Of a stretch of 64,000 bases of DNA, positions 1 to 12,525 are shown in pieces (positions within the stretch are counted from its first letter, which is position 1; every line of letters starts with the position of its first letter). Under the pieces are notes generated by a model. That model did no database searches, had not been told where the DNA came from, and worked only from the letters and a program-made list of their open reading frames with translations. Source of the stretch: Paragyromitra xinjiangensis (Eukaryota > Ascomycota > Pezizomycetes > Pezizales > Discinaceae); assembly GCA_038503065.1 (NCBI GenBank), contig JBCAMK010000012.1:1054001-1118000 (forward strand), given 5' to 3'. Both the position numbers and the translations under genes were made by a program.

Positions 1-2373
1 GTGAAATCGTCCCCTCGCCAGAAGGGACGTTCACACTGTAGGAATCGTGGATGCATGCCGGATGGGCAGCTTGGCGAAACTAATTTGTTGTTCTCCTCGG
101 CCAATTGATGGTTTGGATCAGTCTGGGAAGTAATGATGTACCCTCTCTACCGCCAAGCTAGTGTTCTGGAGAACGTTTTTGCTGCCAGATTGTCGGAGCT
201 GGGGCAGACGGGAATTGAAAACGAAGGGAATTGAAATTGAAGGATGAAAGAGAAACTTGAGAAGCCCTGCTTGATGGAATAAACGAAGAGAATGCAAGCA
301 AGCAATCCTTAGTGGCACAGACAAGACCGGTAGACGGACAAGTGAGCCAAACAACGCCACGGTCCGTAGATCTCCAACCGGAGCAAGAACTGAGAATTAT
401 CTTCAAGTATCTTTCCCACGATACCTCCACGCACTCTAGATATCTAGATATCCCCCTCTGCTACCCCCTAATCTCGCGTACGGCTTCGAGAGAAAGAGGA
501 AGCCCTTACCTATTGGGATTTATTCTCCAGAAAAACGCTCGCTGTCACTCCTCTCCGTCCATCGCTTAATGCAGAGCATCTGGATTCTGCATATGGTTTG
601 GTCTAGGCCTGGTGAGGTGGTCCTGTGGTAGCCGTTCTCGGGAATGCGATCAACACGGTAGTCGTGCACACGACCACAAAAAATAACTCTATACGGCCGT
701 TGTCCAATTCCACTTCGGCCGTCGCCCGGAAACGGCGGAAATAAGAAATATGGAAAAACCCAGGAATTGGGGAAATCTCCATTTCGCCCCCAATTGCTGC
801 TGCCTGAAGCACAGACCATTGACGCAGATGTGGAATTATTCAACATACTGTGCTTGTGCAGTCCCTCAGCTGACACTCTATATATTACTCAACCACTTCA
901 TAATCACAGCCTAATATCGATTATGTTGGGCCCCCTGAGCCAGCAAGTCCTAGCCCTTCACCGACAACTTCAGCCTTCAGCATGTCTTTCTAATCCTCCA
1001 AAATTGTCACGATAGGCGGCCAAGTTCGGTCCTAGACCGGGTTGTTCTGACAAGATGACCGCAGCTGTCGGCAGTGTGTGAAGTTGATTGACCTCCGTGA
1101 AGTCTCCACAAACACACCTAACCCTATAGCTCCCATCCGTAAAATCGAAACATCTCACTGTTTCTAATTAACAGTATCGTTCCCAATTGATATCTACACC
1201 AAGAGAAACTCTTCCAAGCCCAGCCAACCACAAACCCCTCTATCCAATCCTATCGATAATGCAGAAAATAAAATGCAAACACCACCAAAGCCAACCACCT
1301 ACCCCACTTCAAGCCCTCGGCCTAGCTACCGCCTCCCAGCTCTCAATCTTCGGGTTCGTCCTATCACCATCAGCACCCCACAATCGCAAAAGGGAAAACT
1401 ATAACTCACGTAGAGTACGGCTTATACGCAGCCCTGCTAAATGTCTGGTTCGGAACATGATTCGGATTCTCCCACAACCTGGGCTCGTGCTTCAGGACTG
1501 GCTCAACGCTTGGTGGTTTATCAACCATATACGAGAGCCATGCGTGCCTATTCGATAGCATTAAAGATCGGGACCACAATTGAACAGTTCTGTCGAGTGA
1601 TCTTCTATATCATGTCTTACCAGCCAGGCTCAACCATCGACCTACACATTGTTAGCATACCATCATATACTTGAAACAATACAACCTACGCATCATATTC
1701 CTTCCATTCCTTGTAGTCTACCCATTTCGTCCTCACTATCCCACACATCAGCACGCCAAGCTACCCCACATCCCCAAAACAAAACTCACATGGCAGCTCC
1801 TCGTCGTTATTCTCATAGTACTTGTTCCCGAAGCGATCAGTACCAACGAGCACACCAGCCTTGGTATCGCCTGCAATATCGTCAATTGACTATCGTATGC
1901 GTTGTGCTATGGAACGGGGGGTATCCAACCGATACGCTACATAGTGTCAGTAAATCAGCGCAGGTGAGCGCAGGGGGACAGCTAACGTACATTCATTTGG
2001 TAAGCATATTCCTTCAGGCCGATCCGACGGATATATCTCAGTGTTCTAGAAACTGTGGACATTTTGTAGATCTAGCAGAGCTAGTGTAAGCTTGTGCATT
2101 AAAGCCCATAGAAACAAGAGACGGAAATAAACAAACCTGAAGAGTAGAGAGTTCTGCGGGGGAGGGAAGGCTATCAAGTCACAGCAGTGGGGGAACGAGA
2201 TGAGATTCTGTCGTCGGGCCCGATTCAGTTACCCGACCTTCAATCCGATAACCGAATCGGAGAAAAGAAAAATAAGCCATCAGGTCATTTCCAATATTTC
2301 GTTCAAAACTCCAATTGCGCCTCTCCACGGATCACCAGTATATACTCCAATAAAATCGCCAATTACTTCCTCC
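1..2373. other. Intergenic/5' region, no supported gene
   Basis: Only short overlapping ORFs occur on both strands, several opening at non-ATG codons, and none resembles a known family. The last few hundred bases are presumably the promoter and 5' leader of PGS1. An in-frame upstream extension of PGS1 reaches back to about 2200, but it does not look conserved and it precedes a good mitochondrial-type N-terminus. A gene truncated by the left edge cannot be excluded. Confidence 0.6.
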
Positions 2374-4134
2374 ATGATAGTTACAACCCTCCGACGCTCT
2401 CTCCTGCGGTCCACCGCTCCTCCACCCCTCGCCCGTTCACGGCTGTGTTTCTCCTGCGCAAAACGGCAGTTCTCAACATCTCCCCCCCACCCCACAATAT
2501 CCCCAACAGCTTCAATGCTCGGCACTCTCACCGGAGAACTAGACAAGCTCGCACCCCGTTTTGAGATCCGTGCAAGCCAGATACACATCCTACGGGCACC
2601 TGATGAATTCTACTCGACGTTAAAGGTAATCCGTGAGTTCTCCCATGACGACCTTCGAGTCGATCTTTACCACGAACTATGTTTCCGACACTCCATCTAG
2701 GACCGTATATCGAAAGCCAAGCGTCGTATCTTTCTCAGCACCCTCTATATCGGGAAGACAGAACATGAACTCGTACATTCCCCCCTTCCTTCATGATCAC
2801 AGATTCTCACTCACCAATCTAGATCTCAACACTACGCGCTGCACTCCTCCGCTCCCCAACCCTCCATGTCTCGATCCTCTCCGACGCCCTCCGCGGTACC
2901 CGCGAATCCCCAGACCCTTCCTGCGCCTCGCTACTCGCCCCACTAATCGCTGAGTTCGGAGACCGCGTCGACATCCGTATGTACCACACCCCAAACCTCC
3001 GCGGTCTACGCAAGAAGGTAGTTCCAAAAAGGCTCAACGAGGGGTGGGGACTACAACACATGAAGCTCTACGGCATCGACGACGAAGTGATCATCTCCGG
3101 CGCGAACCTAAGCGAGGACTACTTCACAAACCGTCAAGACCGATACCACGTATTCTCAGACCCAGCATTAACAGAATACTTCGCCGGAGTACATCACGCC
3201 GTATGCTCGATATCCTACAAGGTACTACCAGGGCCCAAAGAGCAAGGTGGATACATCCTCGAATGGCCTAAATCTAATCCCGCCCCTCTGCCTACAGAAG
3301 AACCAACAGCATTCAAGACCGCCGCGACAGCAATCCTCGCACCGTTGATTCGACCGTCGGCACCCGCTGAAAAATTCGTTCCTACAGGCTCTAGAACTGT
3401 GGTTTACCCACTTGCTCAGTTCACACCACTCCTGTATCCCACTGATACATCGACGGAACATCCGGGTCTCTCTGCTGTTCTACGTTTACTATCGAGAGAG
3501 GACTGGGCGAGCTCGAAATGGATGTTTACCGCGGGATACTTTAATATCCACTCTCAGCTGAAACAACTCTTACTAGCGTCGAAAAGCGCGCAAGGGACGG
3601 TAGTGACGGCTGCTCCGGAGGCGAATGGCTTCTACGGGAGTAAAGGCGTGTCGAATATGTTGCCGCCGGCGTATACGCTGCTTGCGAGACGGTTTCTGGG
3701 GAATGTGGTTAAGATGGGGAAGGAACAGCAGATTGAGCTGAGGGAGTGGATGAAGGGGACTATCGGGAAGGATCCAGATGCGTGGACGTACCATGCAAAA
3801 GGTAGGTACATCCAATCTGTATTGTTGATGAGTGGTTTCTCTAACGGAGGGAAAAGGCATTTGGGTGACGTTGCCGAAGGATGATGGTCCGAGTATCACG
3901 CTTGTTGGATCGTCGAATTATACGAAAAGGTCGTATTCGTTGGATTTGGAGATTAATGCGTTGGTCGTCACGGAAGACGAGAGCTTAAAGAAACAGCTGG
4001 GAGAGGAGGTCGAATGGCTGCAGGAGGACTCGAAGAAGGTGCGGATGGAGGATTTTGAAAGGATGGAGAGGAGGGTCTCTCTAAAGGTTAGACTTGCGCT
4101 GTGGCTTGTAGGTGTTCTAGGGGGGCAGCTGTGA
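2374..4134 (+). CDS. PGS1: CDP-diacylglycerol--glycerol-3-phosphate 3-phosphatidyltransferase (PGP synthase), mitochondrial
   Basis: Makes phosphatidylglycerophosphate from CDP-diacylglycerol and glycerol-3-phosphate, the committed step to phosphatidylglycerol and cardiolipin, in the mitochondrion. Exons are 2374-2625, 2701-2772, 2823-3801 and 3857-4134, giving 526 aa, close to yeast Pgs1 (521 aa). Two phospholipase-D-type HKD motifs are visible: HMKLYGIDD near residue 187, with ISGANLSEDYF just after it, and YHAKGIW near residue 432, followed by LVGSSNYTKRS. The N-terminus is rich in Arg and Ser and has no acidic residues early on, as expected for a presequence. Exon 2 encodes the conserved RRIFLSTLYIGK stretch. 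The ATG at 2374 was chosen because the family's conserved region (ASQIHILRAPDEFY) follows about 68 residues later. Introns are 75, 50 and 55 bp; the second contains an in-frame stop, so it must be removed. Identity is firm; the exact start is less so. Confidence 0.93.
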
Positions 4135-4727
4135 TCCTACGTTAAAAGTAGTAGTAGAGCATATAGATTGAGATATACTGAGGACAGGTTTGATCATATA
4201 GTGTTCAAACGTTTATGTACTCTATTGATACTACTGAAAATGAGTCTGGATATCATGTCTAAATACTCGTGGGGATCCTTATTACCAACATTGACTTGTT
4301 TTCGACCTTAGTAGAGTCAAAGGCGACATATGAGATTTAGATAATAATCCTTAGGGGTATAGTTATTCCTTTAGCCAAGCCATGATACTCTGCCCAGTGT
4401 GAATAAAGCCCTCAAACTCGTATTAATACCCACGAGTCCAGCACTGCAGAGCCTCGTCATAACCTATAGGGTTGGATATGTAAATGGAAATACTACTGCT
4501 ACGTAATAGTAGTAGTAGTAGTAGCCAAACCACCCAGTCGAGTGCTCCGCCGTGATGGGACTGCTCAGGGCTTAACCCTCACCACGGAAATCCCGAACGG
4601 GACTGGGGCCGCACACACTGCAACGGCACCACACACGATCTTCACAACTTTCCCGGTGGACCGACGACGACAATACAACAACAGCAGTACCACCACCACA
4701 CAAACTCCTCACCAACCATCATTCGCA
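4135..4727. other. Intergenic region with TAG microsatellite; RPL2 promoter/leader
   Basis: AT-rich spacer between PGS1 and RPL2 with no coding signal. It contains a short (TAG)n run at about 4506-4523. The last 150 bases are CA-rich, which suits the 5' leader of a ribosomal protein gene. Confidence 0.6.
4506..4523. repeat. (TAG)6 microsatellite
   Basis: Six perfect TAG/AGT units lie upstream of RPL2. This is simple-sequence DNA with no evident function. Confidence 0.8.
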
Positions 4728-5835
4728 ATGGGAAGGCAAGTCCCACCGCTACTGTGAATTTCGTCTGCGGGAGGAAATCTGTTCTGACGGAAAATGGGAA
4801 TTTAGAGTTATCCGCAATCAGAGAAAGGGTGCTGGGTCTATCTTCAGTATGTCCCCCATTGAACCTCTAGAGAGATGGATCTTTGCTAATTTCGTGAATA
4901 GCTGCCAACACCAGGCTGCGGAAGGTCCGCTCATCCTCCTCCAATCTCAAAATTCAACTTTTGAACAAATTACTGACGAAACTCCCACGGCCAACAGAAC
5001 CCTGCCAAATTCAGAACCCTCGATTACAGCGAGCGTCATGGATACATCCGTGGTGTCGTAAAGGAAATCATCCACGACCCTGGTCGTGGAGCTCCCCTCG
5101 CTAAGGTTGTCTTCCGTGACCCTTACCGCTACAAGCTCCGCCACGAGACGTACGACTATCCACTTCTTTCGATACTCTTGGCGAAGGGATGTTTTTTTTG
5201 GTTGACATAGATATGGGTGTGGGAAAATAGTTTCATCGCCAACGAAGGCATGTACACCGGACAGTTCATCTACGCCGGAAAGAAGGCCTCCCTCAGTGTC
5301 GGCAACGTCCTCCCTCTCGGCTCCATGCCCGAAGGTACCGTCGTGACCAACGTCGAGGAGAAGACTGGTGACCGTGGCGCGATCGGAAGGACCTCTGGAA
5401 ACTACGTCACCATCATCGGACACTCCCCCGATGAGGGCAAGACCCGCATCAAGCTCCCCTCAGGCGCCAAGAAGGTCGTTCCCTCGGCTGCTCGTGGTAT
5501 GATTGGTATCGTTGCTGGTGGTGGAAGAACCGACAAACCTTTGCTCAAGGCATCGCGTGCTAAGCTTAAGTACGCCGTCAAGAGGAACAGCTGGCCCAGA
5601 ACTCGTGGTGTGGCGATGAATCCCGTCGACCATCCTCACGGTGGTGGTAACCATCAGCATATCGGAAAGGCCTCTACCATCTCTCGTTACGCTTCCCAGG
5701 GTCAAAAGGCTGGTCGTAAGTATCCTGGAATAGAAATCACTAACAATCATACGGGAACACCACTGACAAACCCCTCTAGTTATTGCTGCCCGTCGTACCG
5801 GTCTGCTACGCGGTACCCAAAAGACCAAGGAATAA
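4728..5835 (+). CDS. RPL2: 60S ribosomal protein L2 (uL2/L8 family)
   Basis: Cytosolic large-subunit protein uL2, at the peptidyl transferase centre. Six exons (4728-4735, 4806-4846, 4902-4924, 4998-5149, 5231-5715, 5780-5835) join to exactly 254 aa, the same length as yeast Rpl2. Conserved blocks are visible across the junctions: [64 protein letters not shown] and the C-terminal [13 protein letters not shown]. Exon 1 is only 8 nt (Met-Gly plus two bases of an Arg codon). Intron 1 (4736-4805) begins GCAAGT, not GT: AG|GCAAGT is the normal GC-AG consensus, and no GT choice restores the invariant MGRVIR start. The gene front is broken up by five introns of 55 to 81 bp, typical of fungal ribosomal protein genes. 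Very high confidence. Confidence 0.97.
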
Positions 5836-7541
5836 GCGTTGGGATAAAAGGTGGTGTGGTTGGTGTTTTTTTACGATTTCTGGTTCTTTTTTTTTTTGTG
5901 GGACAGGTTGTTTTCTTTTTTTTTCTCCCTTGGGTTTGGATTGGAATCAAAAAAAAAGAGGGGAAAAGGAATATGGTACAAAAAATGTTACGATATTCCA
6001 CAAGGAAAGCATCAGAAGTACCATGTTTCGGAAGCAACATACCATACCCACGGGAACTAGAAATCTAATGGCGTCCCGAACAATTCTGAGGATCACAGGC
6101 TTTTACGTGATGTGAAATTTGTGGCGGGAGGTGAACTGTAGGAAGTTGATCTCGAACCCCTTGTAGAATTCGATATTGGTAGACCAAATCCTATATCCAT
6201 AGACTTTCGATGCCTTCACTTCTATGATTCGACGAGTGATACTTCATGACCCTTTGCCGTATAATCGAGAACATTCACCTCTTCAACTCCCACAGAAAGT
6301 CACATTGAGGTATCGTGTCACGAAAGCAAGAGTCTTAAGCCTTCGGCTAGGAGAACCAGATGCCAACCAACCCCAAAGCTACTTAGCCCCGTCCCGGGAG
6401 ACCACGAAGCTCGGACTAGAAAGTTCAAATTGGACAATGACCTCATTAGTTCCAACTGTATCCTCAACCAGTGTAACACGGAACAGTCAAACCACAAATC
6501 TTGAAACTAATAATACTATGTAGTTATATGATTGACCAGAACGACCGAGGTTGTAGGTAAACATGTAACGATGACGTTGGCGAAGATAAACTACATGTAG
6601 AACGGAAATGAGAAAAGCGGAAGAAAAGGCAATAATAGATAAACAACAAAGATATATAGAGTAACAAGAAGCTCCCCGATTACCCCTTGCAGAGAACAAA
6701 GACGGGAATTCTAGAGAAATAAATCATATATCAAGCCCCTTTCACCCTCAACCATAACCCGCAGCCCGGTCTGCAATATATTCTCATATCAATCCTTTCG
6801 ATATACAATACAGCAAAGTCCACATCGCAACCCCACGAATCACACTCTTGATTCGGGGCCGGAGAGGTGCATGCCAGAACACCTTATTATCTAAGGCCTA
6901 TAGACCTCGGGGAGTTTTAACTAGCGTCATCTAATAGAATATCACCCAAGGGCGCTTCCCGGGAAATCGTTAACTAAGGTGTAGGGGTATAGGGCGATGT
7001 CTTTGCACCCATGTTATAAAGATATTAGCCACCTAGAACCTTTGAGACATCGAGAGATGAAATTTGAACGCGCCCAATAAGGTTAGGGATTTTGATTCGA
7101 GACTTTTTAGACCATGGTGGCTTATGACACTTATGATAGGATCTCTGACCCATCTAAGGCCAATGATGGCTCATGGTGGCTTGGTCTTGAAGGATACTTC
7201 GCGCGGAAGATTCAGAGGAATAGAAAGCTATGAGTTTAAGGCCGATGTCTAGCAGGCCGTGACGCTGGGAGTAGCAATAATAAGATATTTGCGGAAAATT
7301 ACGTAGGTATCAAAAGCTGAAGATAAGTATGCTGGGCTGAAACAAGGTTCTATGATACATCACCCTGAGAATAGAAAAAGAAAACACCTCCCTTGCTAAA
7401 ATATTTGATGCAATTACGCTTGGGAACCTCAAAACAAAACCCAGAAACCGATAACCTGGGCGATAGAAATAACATAAATATACCGTGCTGCGTATATTTC
7501 GAGTGGGTGGGTATCAAAAAAATAACCGTAGGAGAAAAGGA
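5836..7541. other. Intergenic region between convergent RPL2 and ORC2
   Basis: T-rich 3' flank of RPL2 (tracts at about 5868-5960) followed by AT-rich DNA with only short, unconvincing ORFs. One TACATGTA palindrome (6592-6599) and one reverse copy of the TATCACTCG motif (6233-6241) fall here. No RNA gene was recognised. Confidence 0.6.
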
Positions 7542-9245
7542 TCAAGTTAGAAGATCTTCCAATATAGTCTCCAATTCTTCCTTCTTAAACGGCGCCCAAA
7601 GCAACTCCGTGCCCTGTGAATCCTTCTTTGATGTAACCATCTGATGGTCGTGAAATCTGTTGGACGCATTAGAAACTGACGATGGAACTTACACGCAACA
7701 GAGTGGGCAGAACGAAAAAGGAATCACATACTCTTTCAGCAGCGTCCTAAACGCCATATCATTACTACAAATAAACTCCTCGACAGCCTTTTGATAAAGC
7801 ACCCTATACTCCACTCCCCACTCTTCGCTAGTCCCTGCTTCCTGGCCCGCACTAGGGTCATCCATCATTGCCTCCAGCTGATGACTTATGAGAACCCTGA
7901 AGAGAGATTTGGCATTCATTGGCAGCGATGCCAGGACGAACTTGACACCCTTTGTTCCACCAGCTCTTCCAGAACCACCGATAAGTGCTAGCGACTCGTC
8001 TATCGAGGACTCGACAGCATATGGCGCGAACGTCGTCGCGTCATGCCAGATAAAGTTAAACTGTGATGCACGCGCCGCGTCCCATAGTAATGGGGCACGG
8101 ATGTGGTCGATCGTCGCAACAAGAGAGATCTTAGGATGCGCACAAAGACGAGCTATGAGCACCTGGGCGCGCTCTGTGCGGATCGACTCACCGTCCAGGT
8201 TATGGATCATAAGTGTAAGCCCTGTGATTTCCTCGGAATCGATAAGTGCAAGAACATTATCGAGCATTTCGTTCGGGTTTGAACCAAGACGGACGGTGTG
8301 GCCCCGCCCCAGGAGCGCCTCGGCAACTGTTGAGAGGATATCCTTTACCGTTAGGGTCGGAACGTAGCCATTTACAACTACGAGGCTAGAAGGTGCGGTG
8401 TAGACTTGTTTTGCGAATTCCATCAAAAGCCTTCGCTTTGAACCATAGCCGTAGAGGAGGACATTAAAGCCTTGAGACATTTCAAACCGCCACTGCGCGA
8501 AAGAGCTCTTGTGTAGCTCCTCCAAGTATCGTCGGTCCTCAACGTGATCAGGAACGTGTTCTCGGATTAGCTGAAAATAACGGCCATGGTCTAACGGCGG
8601 TAGGGACGCGAGAGTACTGTTTGAGGTTACTTGTCGCGCTTTCCTGTTCTGCTGGAAGTAGGACTCGAAGCCCTCTGTTTCTGGAGGTGGCTCGGGCTCC
8701 TTGGGCTTTTTTTTCCTCCCACGAGGCCTTCCTTTCTTATTCGAAGGCTCACCTTCCTCTGGTAATAGTCCATCATCCTCATCTTCGTCATCGTCTGAGT
8801 CAGCGAAGATTCGTCGAGCAAGCTCGTCTTCTTCGTCTTCGTCGTCACTCGTGTCCCCAGCCATGACGCGGGCGACTATCCGTCGTGCACTCTTCTTACG
8901 AGCTGAACGATCCGCGTTAGCGACTATTGGAGGAGGTGACTGGGCGTCGTCCGCGAAACGGACGGAATGAGCAGCATCGCGTCGTAGAGGTGTTCTTGCA
9001 GATGTTTTCTTCTGTGGTGATGGAGAGCGAACGCCTTCTGAGTCTAAACGGCCGTTAGGTCCGGTAGGACCAATTCCAAGAGCCCCATTTGCATCCATTA
9101 TACCGTGGTTACGGTGTTTCCCGGGAGTCTCTGGGAGTGGAAGAGGCCGGGAAGGAGTCTCAGTGGCCGCAGGTGGGAGCTTAGAAGATGATTTGGCAGT
9201 GTTGGGAGGTGAGTTGGCAGAGTTGGAGGACCGTTTCCTCTTCAT
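7542..9245 (-). CDS. ORC2: Origin recognition complex subunit 2
   Basis: A core subunit of the six-protein complex that marks replication origins and loads MCM. The reverse-strand gene has two exons, 9245-7732 and 7656-7542, joined across a 75-bp intron, for 542 aa. The N-terminal third is disordered, with Ser/Pro, Arg/Lys and Asp/Glu runs. The conserved Orc2 domain follows, with the signatures FAQWRFEMSQGFNVLLYGYG and SKRRLLMEF, an ATPase-like fold without an obvious complete Walker A, and RAPLLWD further on. Exon 1 read straight through would end in an unrelated tail. Splicing at GTATGT restores the family's C-terminus (FHDHQMVTSKKD, then a short Glu-rich end before the stop at 7542-7544). 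Convergent with RPL2 and divergent from ARG7. Confidence 0.95.
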
Positions 9246-10478
9246 AACGAATCTTTAGTGAGAAAGCTGTAGTGTTTCAGTAGACGTGCGGTGCAATGGC
9301 CCACGTATGTATGGATGACGGGGTCGGGGGCCGGGGGAGAAGACAGGAAGCCGTTGTTACTCTCGCAGGGCTGTTTGAGCCGAAACCCTAGCAAAAGCCC
9401 TACCGGCGTCGAAGCAGTTGCACAATACCAAATGCGGCTTACCGAGACAAATGTCGAAGGTTCAACAGGGCTTAGGTGTTAAGAGAAGTCGTGGACTTGC
9501 AAGGCATATCCCTATAAAAAAAAGTGCCGTGTGGTTTGGGAGGATTTTGCTGGTGCTCATCTCTCCTTTATTACAACCAACAGCAGAATCAGATCATCCG
9601 CTGACAACCCCAAGATTCTAATTCTGCCATTTGCCAATACTCATCAGCGTGAAGATCTGACGAAAGTTCAAGTGGCATTTCTCCAGGATCCTTTGATTCT
9701 GGCTCCCTTTAAGCACTGGAGGAGCTCACTCACCACTCATCACTCACAGTGAAAACTCGCCAGTAAATTTTTTTAAAGGAATCGCAATACTCTTACGTTG
9801 CTCATGGACACCTCCTCAGGAAAACCTAGAGCTGGTGATGTGAGATGCCAGGAATTAATACTAGCAGGCGAAGAGTTATGTTGGAAGCAGAAATACCTGT
9901 AAAGATGGGACGATGATTTGGTCAGGTGATATGTAATGAGATATTCTCCTTTTGTAATTGGAATCCTTATCAAACCATACAAATGGCCTTCGTAAATTTG
10001 AGCCAGATTCTTAAGAGGCCGTGAGTTGAAGGCCTGGGTAGGACAATTGATGAGTCCAGGGAGCGAATACGGATATTTGATGAGTCAGTAAGGCTAATGA
10101 CCCTAGCCCTAGTGCGAACTTTTACTCTTACGGAGGACTACAAGGCCCTGTTTAACCATTAATTCTCATAATTAGAAATTCGATTGAAGCCCAGCAGATA
10201 AAATATGCAGATTTTGGTCCCTATCTTTCGATCTAGATCTTGACAGCCTCCATTGACAATTGTTATTCCACTGTAGTGTAAGCCGAAGCAAAACTCTGCC
10301 TAATAGAATTATTTTTTTTGCGAAACGCGGCTCTACGCAGGAAATTTGATATCTCTCCCCCATCACCTGCAGGAATATCGCGCGGTCAAAACCCCCACTG
10401 ACTCATATATTTACCCCGCGGTCCCTCCTTAGTTGTCGCCCACCTCAATCGATCCTCAATTGACTTTTCAGCGCTGCA
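9246..10478. other. Shared upstream region of ORC2 and ARG7
   Basis: Divergent promoter interval of about 1.2 kb. Short ORFs exist on both strands but none has recognisable content or splice-linked partners. No tRNA was seen. Confidence 0.6.
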
Positions 10479-12062
10479 ATGATGCTCCAATCTCTCTCGA
10501 AGAGTCGCCTTTTCTCTCCACGATGCGCCATCTTTGGGACTGTGACCACTCGCCGCTATGCAAGCGGCCCAACCCCTAATGCCAAGTGGAAATACGTCCC
10601 TCAATCTGGAACCTACCCACAAGGTTTCAATGTTGGCGGCATCCACTGTGGTGTCAAGAAGGATGGCAAATCTCTAGATTTGGCTCTTGTCACTTCAGAG
10701 CTGCCATGTTCTGCTGCTGCTGTATTTACAAAGAATGTTTTCAAGGCAGCACCAGTTGTAATGAGTAGGGAAATGTTGGATAGTAGGAAGGGTATGGGAA
10801 TTAGGGGTTTGGTTGTGAATTCTGGGTGTGCGAATGCTGTAACAGGGAAGGGTGGGATGGAAGATGCAGTGGCTATGGGGAGGGAGGTAGATAAACTTGT
10901 TGGTGAAGAGAAGAGCAGCACTGTAGTCATGTCTACTGGTGTTATCGGACAGAGGTAATACTGCACTGCTTCAATTGCTGTTTCTTGGGCTGGGAAGCTA
11001 ACTGAGGGTCAAAGACTTCCGCTCCAGAAAATTATCGATGGGATCCCACAGGCTTTCAAAGTCGTGGGCACTTCTCATGAAAGCTGGCTTAATACTGCAA
11101 AAGCCATTTGCACCACCGATACTTTTCCCAAGCTCTGCTCTAAGAGTTTCACCTTCCCTGGATCCTCTACTACCTACAACATTGCTGGCATGGCCAAAGG
11201 AGCTGGCATGATCCACCCTAATATGGCTACTCTACTTGGTTTCATGGCTACCGACGCCCCTGTTTCTCCTGAAGCTCTGCAGGGAATTCTTACTCATGCT
11301 GTTGAGCGCTCTTTCAACGCGATCTCTGTGGATGGTGACATGAGTACCAACGACACCGTCGCTCTTCTTGCCAACGGTGCTGCTGGTGGAAAGACAGTGG
11401 AAGTAGGAACAGAAGCCGAAGCGGTTCTCAGAGGCGTAATAACAGAGTTTGCCGAAGAGCTCAGTAAGCTCGTGATTCGAGACGGCGAGGGTGCCACCAA
11501 GTTCGTGACTATCAGTGTCAAGGACGCAAATGACTTCGAGGACGCCAAACAGGTCGCTTCAACAATTGCTCGGTCGCCATTGGTGAAGACAGCCCTCTAT
11601 GGAAGAGATGCTAACTGGGGTAGGATTTTGTGCGCGACGGGATATTCTGGTGTTGAGGGGATAATTCCGGAGAAGACCAATGTGTCGTTCATCCCAACAG
11701 ATGGATCCGCAGAATTGAAGTTACTGGTTAATGGCGAACCGGAGAATGTTGACGAGGAGAGAGCAAGCGAGATCCTGGCGATGGAGGACCTGGAGATCAG
11801 GGTATCTTTGGGGACTGGCAAGGGTGGTGAAGCAGCGTATTATACTTGCGATTTCTCGCATGAGTGAGTTGCCTTCATAATCCCTAACCCTCAACTAGAG
11901 GGTTATTTTCCCATCATTCGATTGGACTTTATGCTGATTGGTTTGTAGATATGTCACAATTGTAAGTACCCCAGCATCTCCGGCAGGCCCAGGCAGGAAA
12001 GCTCGATCGAAGAAGCATAGAGTGCTAACGATTGAGTCAAGAATGGGGATTATCGCACTTGA
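10479..12062 (+). CDS. ARG7: Arginine biosynthesis bifunctional protein ArgJ (ornithine acetyltransferase), mitochondrial
   Basis: Transfers acetyl from N-acetylornithine to glutamate (glutamate N-acetyltransferase), and members can also use acetyl-CoA; acts in the mitochondrial acetyl-glutamate cycle of arginine synthesis. Exons 10479-10954, 11015-11863, 11949-11961 and 12042-12062 give 452 aa (yeast Arg7 is 441). The self-cleavage and nucleophile site is clear: [13 protein letters not shown], with the catalytic Thr codon at 11229-11231. Other family blocks are [27 protein letters not shown] and the end YVTINGDYRT. The N-terminus carries many Arg/Ser residues and RRYASG, a plausible presequence cleavage region. 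Two adjacent ATGs (10479, 10482) make the start ambiguous by one residue. The third exon is only 13 nt but is required to build the conserved C-terminal YVTI. Confidence 0.95.
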
Positions 12063-12525
12063 GACAGAAGGTCACGTGAACTTGTATGCCGAAGCTGGAG
12101 ATGGAATAATAGAAATTAAACGTGATACCCGCATAACTCTAAGAAGTGGGCCGAAGATCAAAGAACGAAAGATCACTCAGGCCAGATCTTGTGAAGCAAA
12201 TAGAAGAAGTTGTGTTGTTATTCTAGAAGCATAAAGGAGGTTTCGGCTGTGGGGAGTCGTGGACCAGGGGTAGAACGGGTTGACCAGCAGCCAGAGAGAT
12301 GTGGCCTCAACTCGCAGCCTCCAACTAAAAAAACCCCCGAACTCTCCTGAGCGGACTTCTTCTCTCTCTCCTCTCCGATCCATCATCCCTCAACCAACAA
12401 CCCCCAACTCATAGCACTCCTATTAAACGTGCTCCCATCGCGAGGAGACTCTCTTTCTCTTCGTTCATTGTTCTCTATCTTTTCTTGATTTGTTTGTAAT
12501 AGGCTTCTCTTAATTCACCGCAATC
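12063..12525. other. Intergenic region; CT-rich SEC61 leader
   Basis: No gene seen. From about 12340 to 12500 the plus strand is strongly C/T-rich, as in many fungal promoters and 5' leaders of highly expressed genes. Confidence 0.6.

Noticed and set aside
118..1158. Several overlapping ORFs of 60-120 codons at the left edge
   Set aside because: They overlap on both strands, with no conserved content or intron logic.
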